From: a virus
Direction: 5' to 3' (one strand)
IMG/VR virus record: IMGVR_UViG_3300021486_000035
Location: 1 to 32,796 of that record
DNA length: 32,796 bases
The notes under the pieces were generated by a model. That model was not told the origin of the DNA, made no database searches, and saw only the letters and a list, made by a program, of their open reading frames with translations. The translations under genes were made by a program, and so were the position numbers. How positions within the stretch are numbered: position 1 is the stretch's first letter; each line of letters starts with the position of its first letter. Below, in pieces: positions 23,564-32,796 of this stretch.

Positions 23564-23980
23564 ATGGGAATTTTTGCGACCAAAGAAACCATAACATTGT
23601 TCGTAGATGAGGAAGGAAAGATAACACAAGAACCGGTTAGTAATAATTGTTTTGAAGTTCTTAAATCTCTTCCTTATAGTTTGAACGTAGAGTATTCAAA
23701 AAAAATGTCTGATTCCATTATTTATGGAAAGGGTAACAGTATAAAATTGAAACCGGGTGCTTTTGAAATTGATAAATGGTTATTGTCAAAAGTAGTTAAG
23801 AAGATTATTTATGAAGAAGATGGTGATATTAAAGAAGAACCAAATATAACGCAATTAATATTTGCTAGCATGGATAATCAAATTGTAACTAATTTAGTTA
23901 ATTATTTAAAGGATATGTATGCTCTTACTCCTGAAAAGAAAGAAGAAACAGAAGAGGAGTTGGATGAGCTGGGGGAATAA
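23564..23980 (+). CDS. Tail assembly chaperone, upstream (G-like) product
   Basis: This 138-aa acidic-ended protein sits between tail tube and tape measure, the fixed place of tail assembly chaperones that bind the tape measure during tube growth. An in-frame GTG at 23555 exists, but AGGAGGTG is positioned for the ATG at 23564. The last residues are EEETEEELDELGE-like acidic. A reading frame shifted by -1 opens just before its stop and continues as the downstream product, as in lambda G/GT. Confidence 0.7.
   Translation: MGIFATKETITLFVDEEGKITQEPVSNNCFEVLKSLPYSLNVEYSKKMSDSIIYGKGNSIKLKPGAFEIDKWLLSKVVKKIIYEEDGDIKEEPNITQLIFASMDNQIVTNLVNYLKDMYALTPEKKEETEEELDELGE
23971..23980 (+). promoter_or_regulatory. 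Probable programmed -1 frameshift site
   Basis: The zero frame ends CTG GGG GAA TAA. The -1 frame is closed by TGA at 23965-23967 and open from 23968, so a shift must happen between 23968 and 23980, within a run of five G (23971-23975). A glycine tRNA on GGG can re-pair with GGG one base back. This G GGG GAA is not a textbook X XXY YYZ site because the A-site codon would mismatch, so slippage of the P-site tRNA is the simpler model. Confidence 0.65.
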
Positions 23981-24336
23981 CTTCCTTATATCTAAAAGGT
24001 ACAATAAAAAGTTTGAATGACAAGTTGAAATTATATGGTGAAAAAGCATTTTCTGAGAAACGTTTGGTAGAAGTTAAAGAAATTCTTAATAAATATTTTA
24101 AATGGTCATCTGTAATTGATACTTGCCTAAGAATGATTGATTCTGAGTTTGGAGATATAAAAATTCTTTTTGTTAGTGGTGGGTTGTATGAGCAACCCAC
24201 CCCTGATTTGTTTCAATTATTTGTTGTTCAGGATAAGTTTAGAAAATATTTAGCTAGTAAGCAATCCGAATCAAAAAATAAGGATGCTGAACCCGGAAAA
24301 GGTAAATTTGCTAGTATAAGAGAAAATAGTATATAA
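23974..24336 (+). CDS. Tail assembly chaperone, downstream (T-like) part made by -1 frameshift
   Basis: The open frame adds about 120 residues to the G-like product (fusion about 257 aa). It begins GITSLYLKGTIKSLNDKLKL after the shift and contains a helical region (KAFSEKRLVEVKEILNKYF), then a Lys-rich tail (SKQSESKNKDAEPGKGKF). A TTG at 24013 could start it alone, but there is no good ribosome-binding site there. The arrangement, length and position are those of a lambda T-like extension, which recruits the tape measure protein encoded next. Confidence 0.65.
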   Translation, partial: GITSLYLKGTIKSLNDKLKLYGEKAFSEKRLVEVKEILNKYFKWSSVIDTCLRMIDSEFGDIKILFVSGGLYEQPTPDLFQLFVVQDKFRKYLASKQSESKNKDAEPGKGKFASIRENSI

Positions 24337-24363
24337 GTATTTGTTTGTTAGGGGGGTTTTTTT

Positions 24364-27300
24364 ATGGAAGCTGCTCCGGGGGTAAATAGTTTAGTTTTAA
24401 GTTTATACTTTGAAGCTACACAATTTGGTGCTCAAGTAGAAAACACGTTTAAGAATTTTGCCCAAAAGGCAACTTCTGCCGTAAATAGAGTTCAAGATAG
24501 ATTTTCAAATATGTGGAATGATTTTACTAATAAAGCTGAACAAGCGGGTAAGAGGGTTTCTCTTATGTTTAGCCGTCTTTCTGGCGGAAGCTTTTTTTCT
24601 CATTTATTTCAAGGAATGCGTGATGTATTTTTTGGATTTGAACGATTAGTAAGTTTTATAAGTAAACTCAAATTTTTGTTTACAAATTTAGGTAAACTTA
24701 TTATAAATGTTATTAAATCCCCCCTAACTTTATTGAAAACTATTACATCAAAAATTAGAGGAGTAATGGAAAGTTTATTTAAGTCTTTTGAATGGATACA
24801 ATATCAATTATTTATGCAATTTATGAATTTTTGGTTATATTCAAAAATATTCTTTCCTTTATTAGAAACTTTTAAGGATTATAATAAAGAAGTTTATAAT
24901 ACTTCAGCATTAATAGGTGATATATGGAAAGATATTTATGAGGATATTAAAAATGCAAGAGATGTTTTTGAGGATTTTAATAATGTTACATTAAGTTCTT
25001 TATTCTCCGGTGAAATGGAAGATTATTTAACTGATTTAGGTCTTATGGTATCAAAAGTTTTTGGAAAAATACCAAAAGATATAGCTAAGGCAATGTATCA
25101 ATTAGCTTCTGCAACAGTACCTTTTGAAAGAATGCCTGAATTTTTAATCACGGCAGCTAAAGCAGCTACTGCAGGGGTTACTTCCTTAGAAAATGCTGCT
25201 AAGGCGGGTATTCAAGCAATATTTGCTTTTGGTGGTGAAATGGACAATTTAACAGAAGTATATGAAGCACAATTTTTGGCAGTAAAATATGGTATTTTAA
25301 GATATGAAGATCTTGTTAAAGTTATGGGACGTGTTTATCAACCTGCTGCTTCTCTTGCAAATACTATGAATAATCTTAGAGAAGCTTATGCAACTCTCGC
25401 TTTTGCTACTAGGGTAGGTCTTTCTCCTGAAATGGCTGCTTTTGGTATGGCTCGTTTATATGAAGCTTTCTCCAAGCCAACAGTAGTAGCTTCTTTGGAA
25501 AAATTAGGGGTAAAAGTATATAGTTTAATGGGAGATTTTAGAGGTTTAGCTGAAATAGTAAAAGACTTATCTGGTAGATTGGTAGGTTTTTCAACTAGAA
25601 CCCAACAGATGATGTTGTCAAATCTTGGTTTTGATATGAGAGCAATTAGAGTTTTACGTTCTCTTATAAATAATTATACTTCTTATGCTGATCTTTTAGA
25701 GCAATATCATAGTGATTTAAGAACTAATATGAAGGAAACATCTCAAGGGGCAAAGCAGACAGCAAATACTTATCAAGAAGCACTTTCAAATGTTGCAAAT
25801 ACAACAAAAAGTAAACTTACTGCAATGGATGAAGCATTTAATAAATTTACAGAATCTATGGCATTTAAATTAGACCAATTATCTGCTGCATGGGAAAGTT
25901 TTAAAATATCGATAACAGAAGCTATATCTCCTGTTTTATCTTTTGCTATAGAAGGTCTTTCAAAGTTTTTAGGTTATATTGTAGATTTGTTTGAACGTGG
26001 TTCTTTTCAACTTGGCGATTTTAATTTTCAAATAGGTTCATTGGCAAAATCTGTTACTGTTTTTTACCTTTTGTATTCTGTAACAGCAATGCTTTCTGGT
26101 TCTTTGGCTAGTTTGATGACTCCTTTAGGAATTGTGCTTTTTTCCTTTGTTAAATTAACAAAGGAAGCAATGACAGTATCAGATACTTTTTTAGCTTTTA
26201 CTAGCAGGTTTCAGTTATTAGGACAAGTTTTTTATGTTATAGGACAATATGTTAATTTCTTTTTATCTTTGCTTCAAACAGGTGAAGCTCCTGTTTCTGC
26301 TTTCTTAAAATTACTTCAGTTTGCTTTTAGAGATTTATATTCTGTATTTTCTCAAAATAAAAGCATAAGAGCTTTTGTACAAACCCTTAAAGATATTTGG
26401 AATGTATTAAAAAGCATATTTAATCCTGTAGAAATGAAAAAACTTTTACAAGCTGCTGGTTTTGATTCTTTAATTAATTATATTGCGTATAAATTTGGAT
26501 TGTTAATTAATAATTTAGGTCAAATAATGAAAGATATTTTTTCTAGTTTATTTGGTATAGAAAGTGCTGAAAATTGGGGTTTGATAGATTTCTTAAATGC
26601 ACTTGCAGATATATTTGAAAAGTTTTTCAAAAATCTTTTTGCAGGATTATTCAATGTTTCTCCTGAAGAAATGGGAATAGATGAGTTTTTAAGTAAAATT
26701 ACAGATTTATTATTAAAAGCAGCATCTGGTTTTAAGTCTGGTTTAATAGGTAGATTTATAAATTATATTTCTTCTGCTCTAGGAGCTGTTTTAAAGAATA
26801 GCTTGAAATTGTTAATTCCTGATATTGGGTCTTCTTTAATTCTTCCAATTGCAGGTTTTTCAATAACAAAAACCGTTTTGAAAAATTTAATGGCAAAAAT
26901 GATGGCGGGGTTAGCAGCTGTTAGTTCTGGTGCTTTTTCCATTACATCGATGGGTTTTAAGTTAACAGCTATGATTTTCTTTACTGATTTTATATTTGGA
27001 AAAGGGATATCAAATTCATTTTCTAAATTAGCTTTGACTCTTGTAGGTTCAATTCTAGCTATGAGTATTGGAAAATTAATTTTTAGCAAAATAGGTGAAA
27101 TATTAGTAAAAAGTAAGAGTTCTATTGCAAAAACAATAATGACATTTATTAGTGGAATGTTTGGTAAAACTAAAAAAACCATAAAGCCTTATACGATGAA
27201 AGCAAATACTGTAATTATTTTTGCTGAGAATGCTTCTTTAATTTCTTCTGGAACACGGGGTTTTCGTAGTACTAATCTCATGAAAGGATTTTTAAAGGCA

Positions 27301-30300
27301 GTTAAACAGTCTTTAGGATTAGAAACGGCAACTGGAACAGCTTCAGCAGCTTCAGCTGCAACATCTACTGCTACAGCAGCAAAAGGAATTGTTTCTAAAG
27401 GAGCTTTGATTGCTTTAGTTATAGGTGCAGCAGGAGCTTTGGTTGCTGGATTGTTTTTAGGAAGAGAGAAAGAAACAAAAGCTCCTCTTGTAAATCCTCT
27501 TGCAGAGCAAGCTAAAACTTATTCTTATGTATCTCCATCCGCTGCTTTTGAAGGTTCTTTATCTTCAGCATATAAGGATTTAAATAATTTTAGTAGTACT
27601 CTTTATGGTAATACAAAAGTTTTAAGAGAATCATTTGAAGACACTTCAAAATATTTATATCAATTAAATTCGTCTGCTTCTTTAACTAGTAGAACATTAG
27701 AAGACATAACAAATAAGGAAAAAGAAAAGAGTAAATGGATAGATTGGCTTTTAACAGCTTCTGGAATAGGCTTAGTTGCAGGTGGAATATTAATGGCTTC
27801 TGGTATAGGAGCACCTGCTGGAGCAGCTATAGCAGCAACTTCTGCGGGCGTTGCCGGTGCGACTGGGGGTATTTCTGTTTCTGCTATTGGAGGTTTATTT
27901 ACTGGTGCTTCAATTGGTTTAATGGCTCTTTCTTATGAAAGAAAGAAAACATTACAGGCGCAAGATGAAGATTTGTTACGGCAGATAGAAGACTACAGAG
28001 AAAGTTACAAAGATTTTTACAGAAATTTTAAGTACAGACTTGTTAGAGCTTTTGAATCTCAAAGTGAATATAAAGCTCAATTTTATAGCTATATAATAGA
28101 GTCGTATAAGGAACTTTCAAATACAGAGCAAGACCAAGAACTTGTAGATAATCTTATTGATTTTAGTAAATTATCTTTTACCTATGCTTTTTTGACAAAA
28201 AAAGCTAAACCTGCTTTTGTTGCAGGTAAAGAATTTGCAATTTCAAAAACAGAATATACAGATTTTTTGAATAATTATGTAACTAAAGCCATGAAATATT
28301 TTGCACCAACAAGAGCAGAAAGTATTGAAGAATCATTAAAAGGTGAAACAGGACTTATAAAAACTCTTTTTAATAAGGGTATATTAAATGACTTCAATTT
28401 GCATTATACAAATTTAATTGCAAATTTAGTTAAGACATTATATACATACAGTTCTAGTGTATTAGGGGTGTCTTTAGTAAATAGAGAAGGAGAATTTTTG
28501 TATGAAAAAGCTTCTGATTTAAAGGTTACCTTGGAGGGTTTTATTAATCAGTTAAAGAGCGAAGAAACTAAATTAAAGAATAGGGGAGCTGAAGAGGAAG
28601 CAAAAGAAATAGGTACTTATATTAATAAATTAGAGGCTTATGGAAATCTTATTTATTCAGATATAGGTAAAAATATTGAGGATGTTACTGTTGGTAGGTT
28701 AATGTCATTATCAGATGATATACTTTCTATAATAGGGAGATTTAGACCAAAAGATATAAAATATAAAGTAGATAAAGATTTTTTAGATGCTTTAGAAAAT
28801 AAAATAAATCAATTTTCTTATGACCAGCAGGATATTATATATAGTTATTTAGTTCAAGCTATAAATACATATGAAGAAGCTCGAATAAATGCCAAAAAAA
28901 CAGGTGGAAAAGTAGATATTACGTTAGAACAAGCTTTAGATAAGGCATATAATGATATTACTAATTTAGCAGAAAATTATGGGTTATTTAGTTCTACTTT
29001 TTTATCTATATCTAAGCAAATTAATTTACACAAAATTGCAAATGATTTGATAGCTTCTTATTTGACTCCTTTATTTGAAGATATTAAAGCATCAGCATTT
29101 GAAGGTACAGATTTAGGGGATTTAATTAATAAATATTATGAAGAATTTGATATTGCAGAAGAAAATAGAAATTTAACTAGTTTAATGGATACTATTTTAG
29201 AAAAGTTGTCAGGGGCAAGAACATTAAAAGAAACAATAGCTCCTTTAGAGGCTTTGAATGAAATATCTTTACGAATGACTAATTTTGTAGGAGATAATAT
29301 TAGTGATTTAGAAGATTTGATGAAATTTTTAAAAACTCAGGAAGAAATTAATATTGCATATAAAGCAAGTACAGGTGAAATAACGACTGAAACAGCAAAC
29401 ATATTAAGTGCTATAAATAAGTTTAGAGTTTTTTCAGATGTTGGTGTTGCAGAATATAATGCTATAAAAGATGAATTAAAATTAAAAATGAATAAATTTG
29501 AAGAGGAAATAAAAAAAGCTGGAGGAAAAACGGTTGAATTAATTGAAAAATATTCAAATGAAGTTTCTGACTTATTATTAAGAAAAATGCCAAATACAAT
29601 GCGTTTATTTGCAGAACGTATTTTTGCAGACGCTTCTGCTTCTATAATAAGATCTTTTGTAAGTGATATAGCTACTAAACCTTTGGAAATTTCTGGAATA
29701 ACTTACTTTAATCCTAGGACTGGGGTTGCTTTTGAAGGGTTGTTTGAAATAGAAGACTCATTTAGAAAAGGAATTGAAACCATAGCACGTGATTGGGGAG
29801 CAGATATTCAACAAGCATTCATAACAGCAGGTGGAGAAGTTTCTGATATGTTAAAGGATACAATAGAGTCTAGATTAAAAGAAATAATAGGTGCAAAGCA
29901 ATATGAATTTGCAGGGGCAACTATTAGAAATACTATAATTAAAATGTTACAAGAAAATGAAGCTTTTAATAATATAACTTATTTAACTGATATATTATGG
30001 CAATATAGGGATGTAATTGATACAGAAACACGTAAAAGTATTGAAGATATAGGTGCTGCTGTATATAAGTTAGAAGAAGCAATGCAGGAAACAGATTTTG
30101 CTTCTATTTTTAGGGGATTGTTCAATACATCAGATAAATTTAAAGCTGTATTAGATAGAATAACTTTATATGGTGAAAGTGCTGTAGATGCTTTGATTTC
30201 TTTTGTTAGTAAATTATCACAAGAATTAGAAAATGCAAAAAGTTCATTAGTAACTTCTATTGGAAGTTTTGATGTTTCGGGTATGATGTTAGACCAAAGT

Positions 30301-32796
30301 ATTTTACAAAGATCTTTTTATGAAATGTTGAAAAATAATGAATATGTTGAGGGCAAATCAGCAAAACAGTTTTTATCTGAAAATATAGATAAAACTACAT
30401 TGTTTTCTTTATTCCGTATGACTATAAATTCAACATTTGATGTTGTTTTAGATTTAAATGATGAAATAATGAATATTATTTCAGAAGAAACAGCAATACA
30501 ATTAAAAAAACAAGAAGAAATTAAAGAATCTAATTTAAACACATTAAATACATTAAATGAAAAAGTAAAAACTACACAAACTGAGTACACTAATTATATG
30601 AATAAAGCTCTTTCAATTACAGCTCCAAAAGTGGAAGAAACGGGCGCAGCTGCAAAGACTACTATTAGTGTTCCTGAGCTTCCTCCATTGCCAGAATTGC
30701 CCGAAGGATTGTCTGCTGAGAAAATACAAGAAAATATAAATAATATTTCTTCTGGTTTATTAAGTTTGCAAGAAATTGGAGAAGAAGTAGATTTAACAAT
30801 AGCAGAAAGAGAAGCTGAAATGGGGATAACTGACAGAACAATATCTTTAGTTAAAAGTAAGGTTAGAGAACACGTTAACTTAGTAAGTTCTTTAATGGGA
30901 TTAAGTGTTAGTATTAATAGTATTCTTACTGAAGCAGATTATAAGGGAATTGCTAGTAGAGTTTTAAATGCTGAAGACAGAGTTAATCAAATGAAACAAG
31001 AATTAAACTCAATAGATGTAAAGATATTTAATGAGTGGGCTTCTTCAATGGACGGTTTAGCAGCTATTTATGAGAAAGTATATGAAGCTGGATATGCAGG
31101 AGTTATTGATTCAATTTTAGCAATAAAAGCTACAAATTATAAAGTAGAACAAATAAAAGAAAAATATCTCAATGAATTGGCTAAGAATGAAGATGTTCTT
31201 GAAAGGTCATTATTGGGAGGATATGATGTAGAAGAGTTTTATTCAAAATATTATGATCTTGTAGTAGAAAAGTATGGATCTTGGGGGGAAGTACCTTATT
31301 ATTTGAAAGATCTTGTTAATACTTTAGCTACTGCTAAAAGTGATTTTGCAAATGCTAAAACATTAGAAGAGACACAAGCTATTGCTACAATAATGAAAGT
31401 TTTAGGAGATTTTATAGCAAATATAGCAGGAGCGGTTGAAGGTACAGATAAAACTCTTGGGGGTGAAACATCAAAAATAGTTTCAATAATGGAATCTTAT
31501 TTTGATTCTGTATACAATTTCTTTATTTCGGTAGGGGAATCTTTAAATACTTTCATTATTGGTTTAAGAGGGCATTTAAGAAGTCCTTTATCAATGCAAC
31601 AAATTGTTGATAAAGATGCTTTTAATAGCTTTTTTGCAAAGGCATTTCAGGCTGCTTTTGCTGAAGTTAGTGGGGGTAAGTTAATAAAGTCAAATGTTCC
31701 TCTTTTAAAGAAAGTTTTTTCAATAGAGTCAACAGAACAAACGTTAGGAAATTTAGACCAAATTTATGAACAATTATATTATTTTAATGAAATATTATTT
31801 AAAGAAAGAAAGGATCTTTCTGCTGAAGACAAAAAAATAGCTGATGCTTTTCAAGATTTTATTAATAAATATGGTAGATATGGAGAATTGGACAAATCAA
31901 AAATAGACGATTTCTTTTTAGAGTTAAGTACAATTTTAGGTTCAAAGTTAGATTCTTTCTTAGAATTTTTAAGAAAAGGAAAAGTTGATGTAGAAAAAAG
32001 CATAGATATAACATTTGAAGAAGATTATAGTTCACTTTTAGATGAAATAAAGCAAAAAGCTGAATTGCAATCTTATATTGATGTATTTAATTTTGTTTTG
32101 CCAATACAAGATATTCAAAATTCTTTGGCAGATATTGTATTATATTCATATGAAAAAACAGCTGGTGAAGTTCAGAAAGTAATAGACAACATTAAAATAG
32201 AAACAACTGTAGGAAGCAAAAATAAAATTTATAAAAAATTAATTTATGAAGGGGACGAATTAGAAGGCGATGTATTAGAAGCTTTTCAGGAATGGTTTGT
32301 TAAAAATCAATTATTATTTGAAACGATTCCAGAAATAGCTAAAATTTATGAAGATGGAATTGTTACTATTGATGAAGTTATTGATTCTTTGTTCTATTTA
32401 GTAGATAGGAGCGAAGATATAAAAAAATTAGGATTTGATGTTAAAGATATTGATAATGTGGCTTATGATATAGAGAAACAGATTAAATATATAAGAAAAG
32501 CAGGAGTTTTTACTGAGGCAGATTTTGCTCCCCTAAAAGATAAATATAATACTACTTTTAATATTATCAAAGCTACAAAAAAAGATGTTAGGACTTGGGC
32601 TATTAATATTGCTTCAAACATAACAAAATGGGTTGTTTCTCAATTATTTATGTTATCAGACATAAGTGCTGATATTAACTCAGCTACAAAAGAAACAAAT
32701 ACAGGTTATGTTTATAGTTTGTCTGATAAGTTAGATAAACAAATGGATACTTTTTTAAGATTAAGAACAGTTGCTTTTAATGAAATAACAGAAGCT
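24364..32796 (+). CDS. Giant tail tape measure protein (partial, open at window end)
   Basis: An unbroken frame of 2811 codons begins at the ATG at 24364 (G6 at 24351-24356) and is still open at the last base; I read every codon and found no stop. Residues about 240-520 match the TP901-type tape measure core (LASATVPFERMPEFLITAAK, then GLSPEMAAFGMARLYEAFSK). Hydrophobic segments that could span the membrane are at about 1011-1035 (IGAAGALVAGLFLG) and 1128-1190 (GLVAGGILMASG, with many Gly/Ala). Much of the rest is helical with heptad-like pattern. The protein sets tail length and is ejected with the DNA. No peptidase or lysozyme domain is evident in the part present. Confidence 0.93.
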   Translation, partial: MEAAPGVNSLVLSLYFEATQFGAQVENTFKNFAQKATSAVNRVQDRFSNMWNDFTNKAEQAGKRVSLMFSRLSGGSFFSHLFQGMRDVFFGFERLVSFISKLKFLFTNLGKLIINVIKSPLTLLKTITSKIRGVMESLFKSFEWIQYQLFMQFMNFWLYSKIFFPLLETFKDYNKEVYNTSALIGDIWKDIYEDIKNARDVFEDFNNVTLSSLFSGEMEDYLTDLGLMVSKVFGKIPKDIAKAMYQLASATVPFERMPEFLITAAKAATAGVTSLENAAKAGIQAIFAFGGEMDNLTEVYEAQFLAVKYGILRYEDLVKVMGRVYQPAASLANTMNNLREAYATLAFATRVGLSPEMAAFGMARLYEAFSKPTVVASLEKLGVKVYSLMGDFRGLAEIVKDLSGRLVGFSTRTQQMMLSNLGFDMRAIRVLRSLINNYTSYADLLEQYHSDLRTNMKETSQGAKQTANTYQEALSNVANTTKSKLTAMDEAFNKFTESMAFKLDQLSAAWESFKISITEAISPVLSFAIEGLSKFLGYIVDLFERGSFQLGDFNFQIGSLAKSVTVFYLLYSVTAMLSGSLASLMTPLGIVLFSFVKLTKEAMTVSDTFLAFTSRFQLLGQVFYVIGQYVNFFLSLLQTGEAPVSAFLKLLQFAFRDLYSVFSQNKSIRAFVQTLKDIWNVLKSIFNPVEMKKLLQAAGFDSLINYIAYKFGLLINNLGQIMKDIFSSLFGIESAENWGLIDFLNALADIFEKFFKNLFAGLFNVSPEEMGIDEFLSKITDLLLKAASGFKSGLIGRFINYISSALGAVLKNSLKLLIPDIGSSLILPIAGFSITKTVLKNLMAKMMAGLAAVSSGAFSITSMGFKLTAMIFFTDFIFGKGISNSFSKLALTLVGSILAMSIGKLIFSKIGEILVKSKSSIAKTIMTFISGMFGKTKKTIKPYTMKANTVIIFAENASLISSGTRGFRSTNLMKGFLKAVKQSLGLETATGTASAASAATSTATAAKGIVSKGALIALVIGAAGALVAGLFLGREKETKAPLVNPLAEQAKTYSYVSPSAAFEGSLSSAYKDLNNFSSTLYGNTKVLRESFEDTSKYLYQLNSSASLTSRTLEDITNKEKEKSKWIDWLLTASGIGLVAGGILMASGIGAPAGAAIAATSAGVAGATGGISVSAIGGLFTGASIGLMALSYERKKTLQAQDEDLLRQIEDYRESYKDFYRNFKYRLVRAFESQSEYKAQFYSYIIESYKELSNTEQDQELVDNLIDFSKLSFTYAFLTKKAKPAFVAGKEFAISKTEYTDFLNNYVTKAMKYFAPTRAESIEESLKGETGLIKTLFNKGILNDFNLHYTNLIANLVKTLYTYSSSVLGVSLVNREGEFLYEKASDLKVTLEGFINQLKSEETKLKNRGAEEEAKEIGTYINKLEAYGNLIYSDIGKNIEDVTVGRLMSLSDDILSIIGRFRPKDIKYKVDKDFLDALENKINQFSYDQQDIIYSYLVQAINTYEEARINAKKTGGKVDITLEQALDKAYNDITNLAENYGLFSSTFLSISKQINLHKIANDLIASYLTPLFEDIKASAFEGTDLGDLINKYYEEFDIAEENRNLTSLMDTILEKLSGARTLKETIAPLEALNEISLRMTNFVGDNISDLEDLMKFLKTQEEINIAYKASTGEITTETANILSAINKFRVFSDVGVAEYNAIKDELKLKMNKFEEEIKKAGGKTVELIEKYSNEVSDLLLRKMPNTMRLFAERIFADASASIIRSFVSDIATKPLEISGITYFNPRTGVAFEGLFEIEDSFRKGIETIARDWGADIQQAFITAGGEVSDMLKDTIESRLKEIIGAKQYEFAGATIRNTIIKMLQENEAFNNITYLTDILWQYRDVIDTETRKSIEDIGAAVYKLEEAMQETDFASIFRGLFNTSDKFKAVLDRITLYGESAVDALISFVSKLSQELENAKSSLVTSIGSFDVSGMMLDQSILQRSFYEMLKNNEYVEGKSAKQFLSENIDKTTLFSLFRMTINSTFDVVLDLNDEIMNIISEETAIQLKKQEEIKESNLNTLNTLNEKVKTTQTEYTNYMNKALSITAPKVEETGAAAKTTISVPELPPLPELPEGLSAEKIQENINNISSGLLSLQEIGEEVDLTIAEREAEMGITDRTISLVKSKVREHVNLVSSLMGLSVSINSILTEADYKGIASRVLNAEDRVNQMKQELNSIDVKIFNEWASSMDGLAAIYEKVYEAGYAGVIDSILAIKATNYKVEQIKEKYLNELAKNEDVLERSLLGGYDVEEFYSKYYDLVVEKYGSWGEVPYYLKDLVNTLATAKSDFANAKTLEETQAIATIMKVLGDFIANIAGAVEGTDKTLGGETSKIVSIMESYFDSVYNFFISVGESLNTFIIGLRGHLRSPLSMQQIVDKDAFNSFFAKAFQAAFAEVSGGKLIKSNVPLLKKVFSIESTEQTLGNLDQIYEQLYYFNEILFKERKDLSAEDKKIADAFQDFINKYGRYGELDKSKIDDFFLELSTILGSKLDSFLEFLRKGKVDVEKSIDITFEEDYSSLLDEIKQKAELQSYIDVFNFVLPIQDIQNSLADIVLYSYEKTAGEVQKVIDNIKIETTVGSKNKIYKKLIYEGDELEGDVLEAFQEWFVKNQLLFETIPEIAKIYEDGIVTIDEVIDSLFYLVDRSEDIKKLGFDVKDIDNVAYDIEKQIKYIRKAGVFTEADFAPLKDKYNTTFNIIKATKKDVRTWAINIASNITKWVVSQLFMLSDISADINSATKETNTGYVYSLSDKLDKQMDTFLRLRTVAFNEITEA

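Noticed and set aside
26763-27182. 139-codon minus-strand open frame inside the tape measure gene
   Set aside because: Antisense shadow of a hydrophobic part of the tape measure protein, without a ribosome-binding site.

Overview
The window is a piece of a low-GC, double-stranded DNA tailed-phage genome (or an integrated relative). Genes are tightly packed, often overlap by a few bases, and carry strong AGGAGG- or G6-type ribosome-binding sites. That, with heavy use of ATA and AGA codons, suggests a low-GC host such as a Firmicutes-like or Fusobacteria-like bacterium; the host itself cannot be read from the sequence. TGA is an ordinary stop.

Left arm (1-9380, all minus strand): an early/middle DNA-metabolism block. 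Reading in the direction of transcription it holds an unknown 393-aa protein, a possible single-strand annealing protein, two small unknown genes, a SANT/Myb-like plus metallophosphoesterase fusion, a small sigma-like protein, a UvsW-like helicase, and then a compact T4-type recombination cassette: UvsY-like mediator, gp32-like single-strand binding protein with a His-Cys3 zinc site, UvsX/RecA recombinase, gp47-like nuclease and gp46-like ATPase (cut by the window edge). Together these would carry out recombination-dependent replication and repair as in T4. A terminator hairpin separates the gp32-like gene from uvsX.

Centre (9381-11153): 1.77 kb with no supportable gene, lying between the divergent arms. 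It carries at least five copies of an 18-19-nt motif (core GTTTTTAGGGAAC), three on the plus strand and two on the minus strand, plus longer degenerate copies, hairpins, a possible terminator and very AT-rich tracts. It is the best candidate for a replication-origin/transcription-control region or a family of small RNAs, and is the least explained part of the window.

Right arm (11154 to the end, all plus strand): the late morphogenesis block in classical order. It runs small terminase, unknown, large terminase, portal, small core-like protein, prohead protease fused to a scaffold (with an internal scaffold start), major capsid protein, terminator, small Lys-rich protein, head-tail connector proteins, two tail-terminator-like proteins, two paralogous tail tube proteins, a tail-assembly chaperone pair joined by a probable -1 frameshift, and a tape measure protein open for 2811 codons and still running at the window end. 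No sheath gene is seen between connector and tape measure, so a long non-contractile (siphovirus-type) tail is most likely. The combination of a T4-like recombination cassette with a long siphovirus-like tail module is the main theme.
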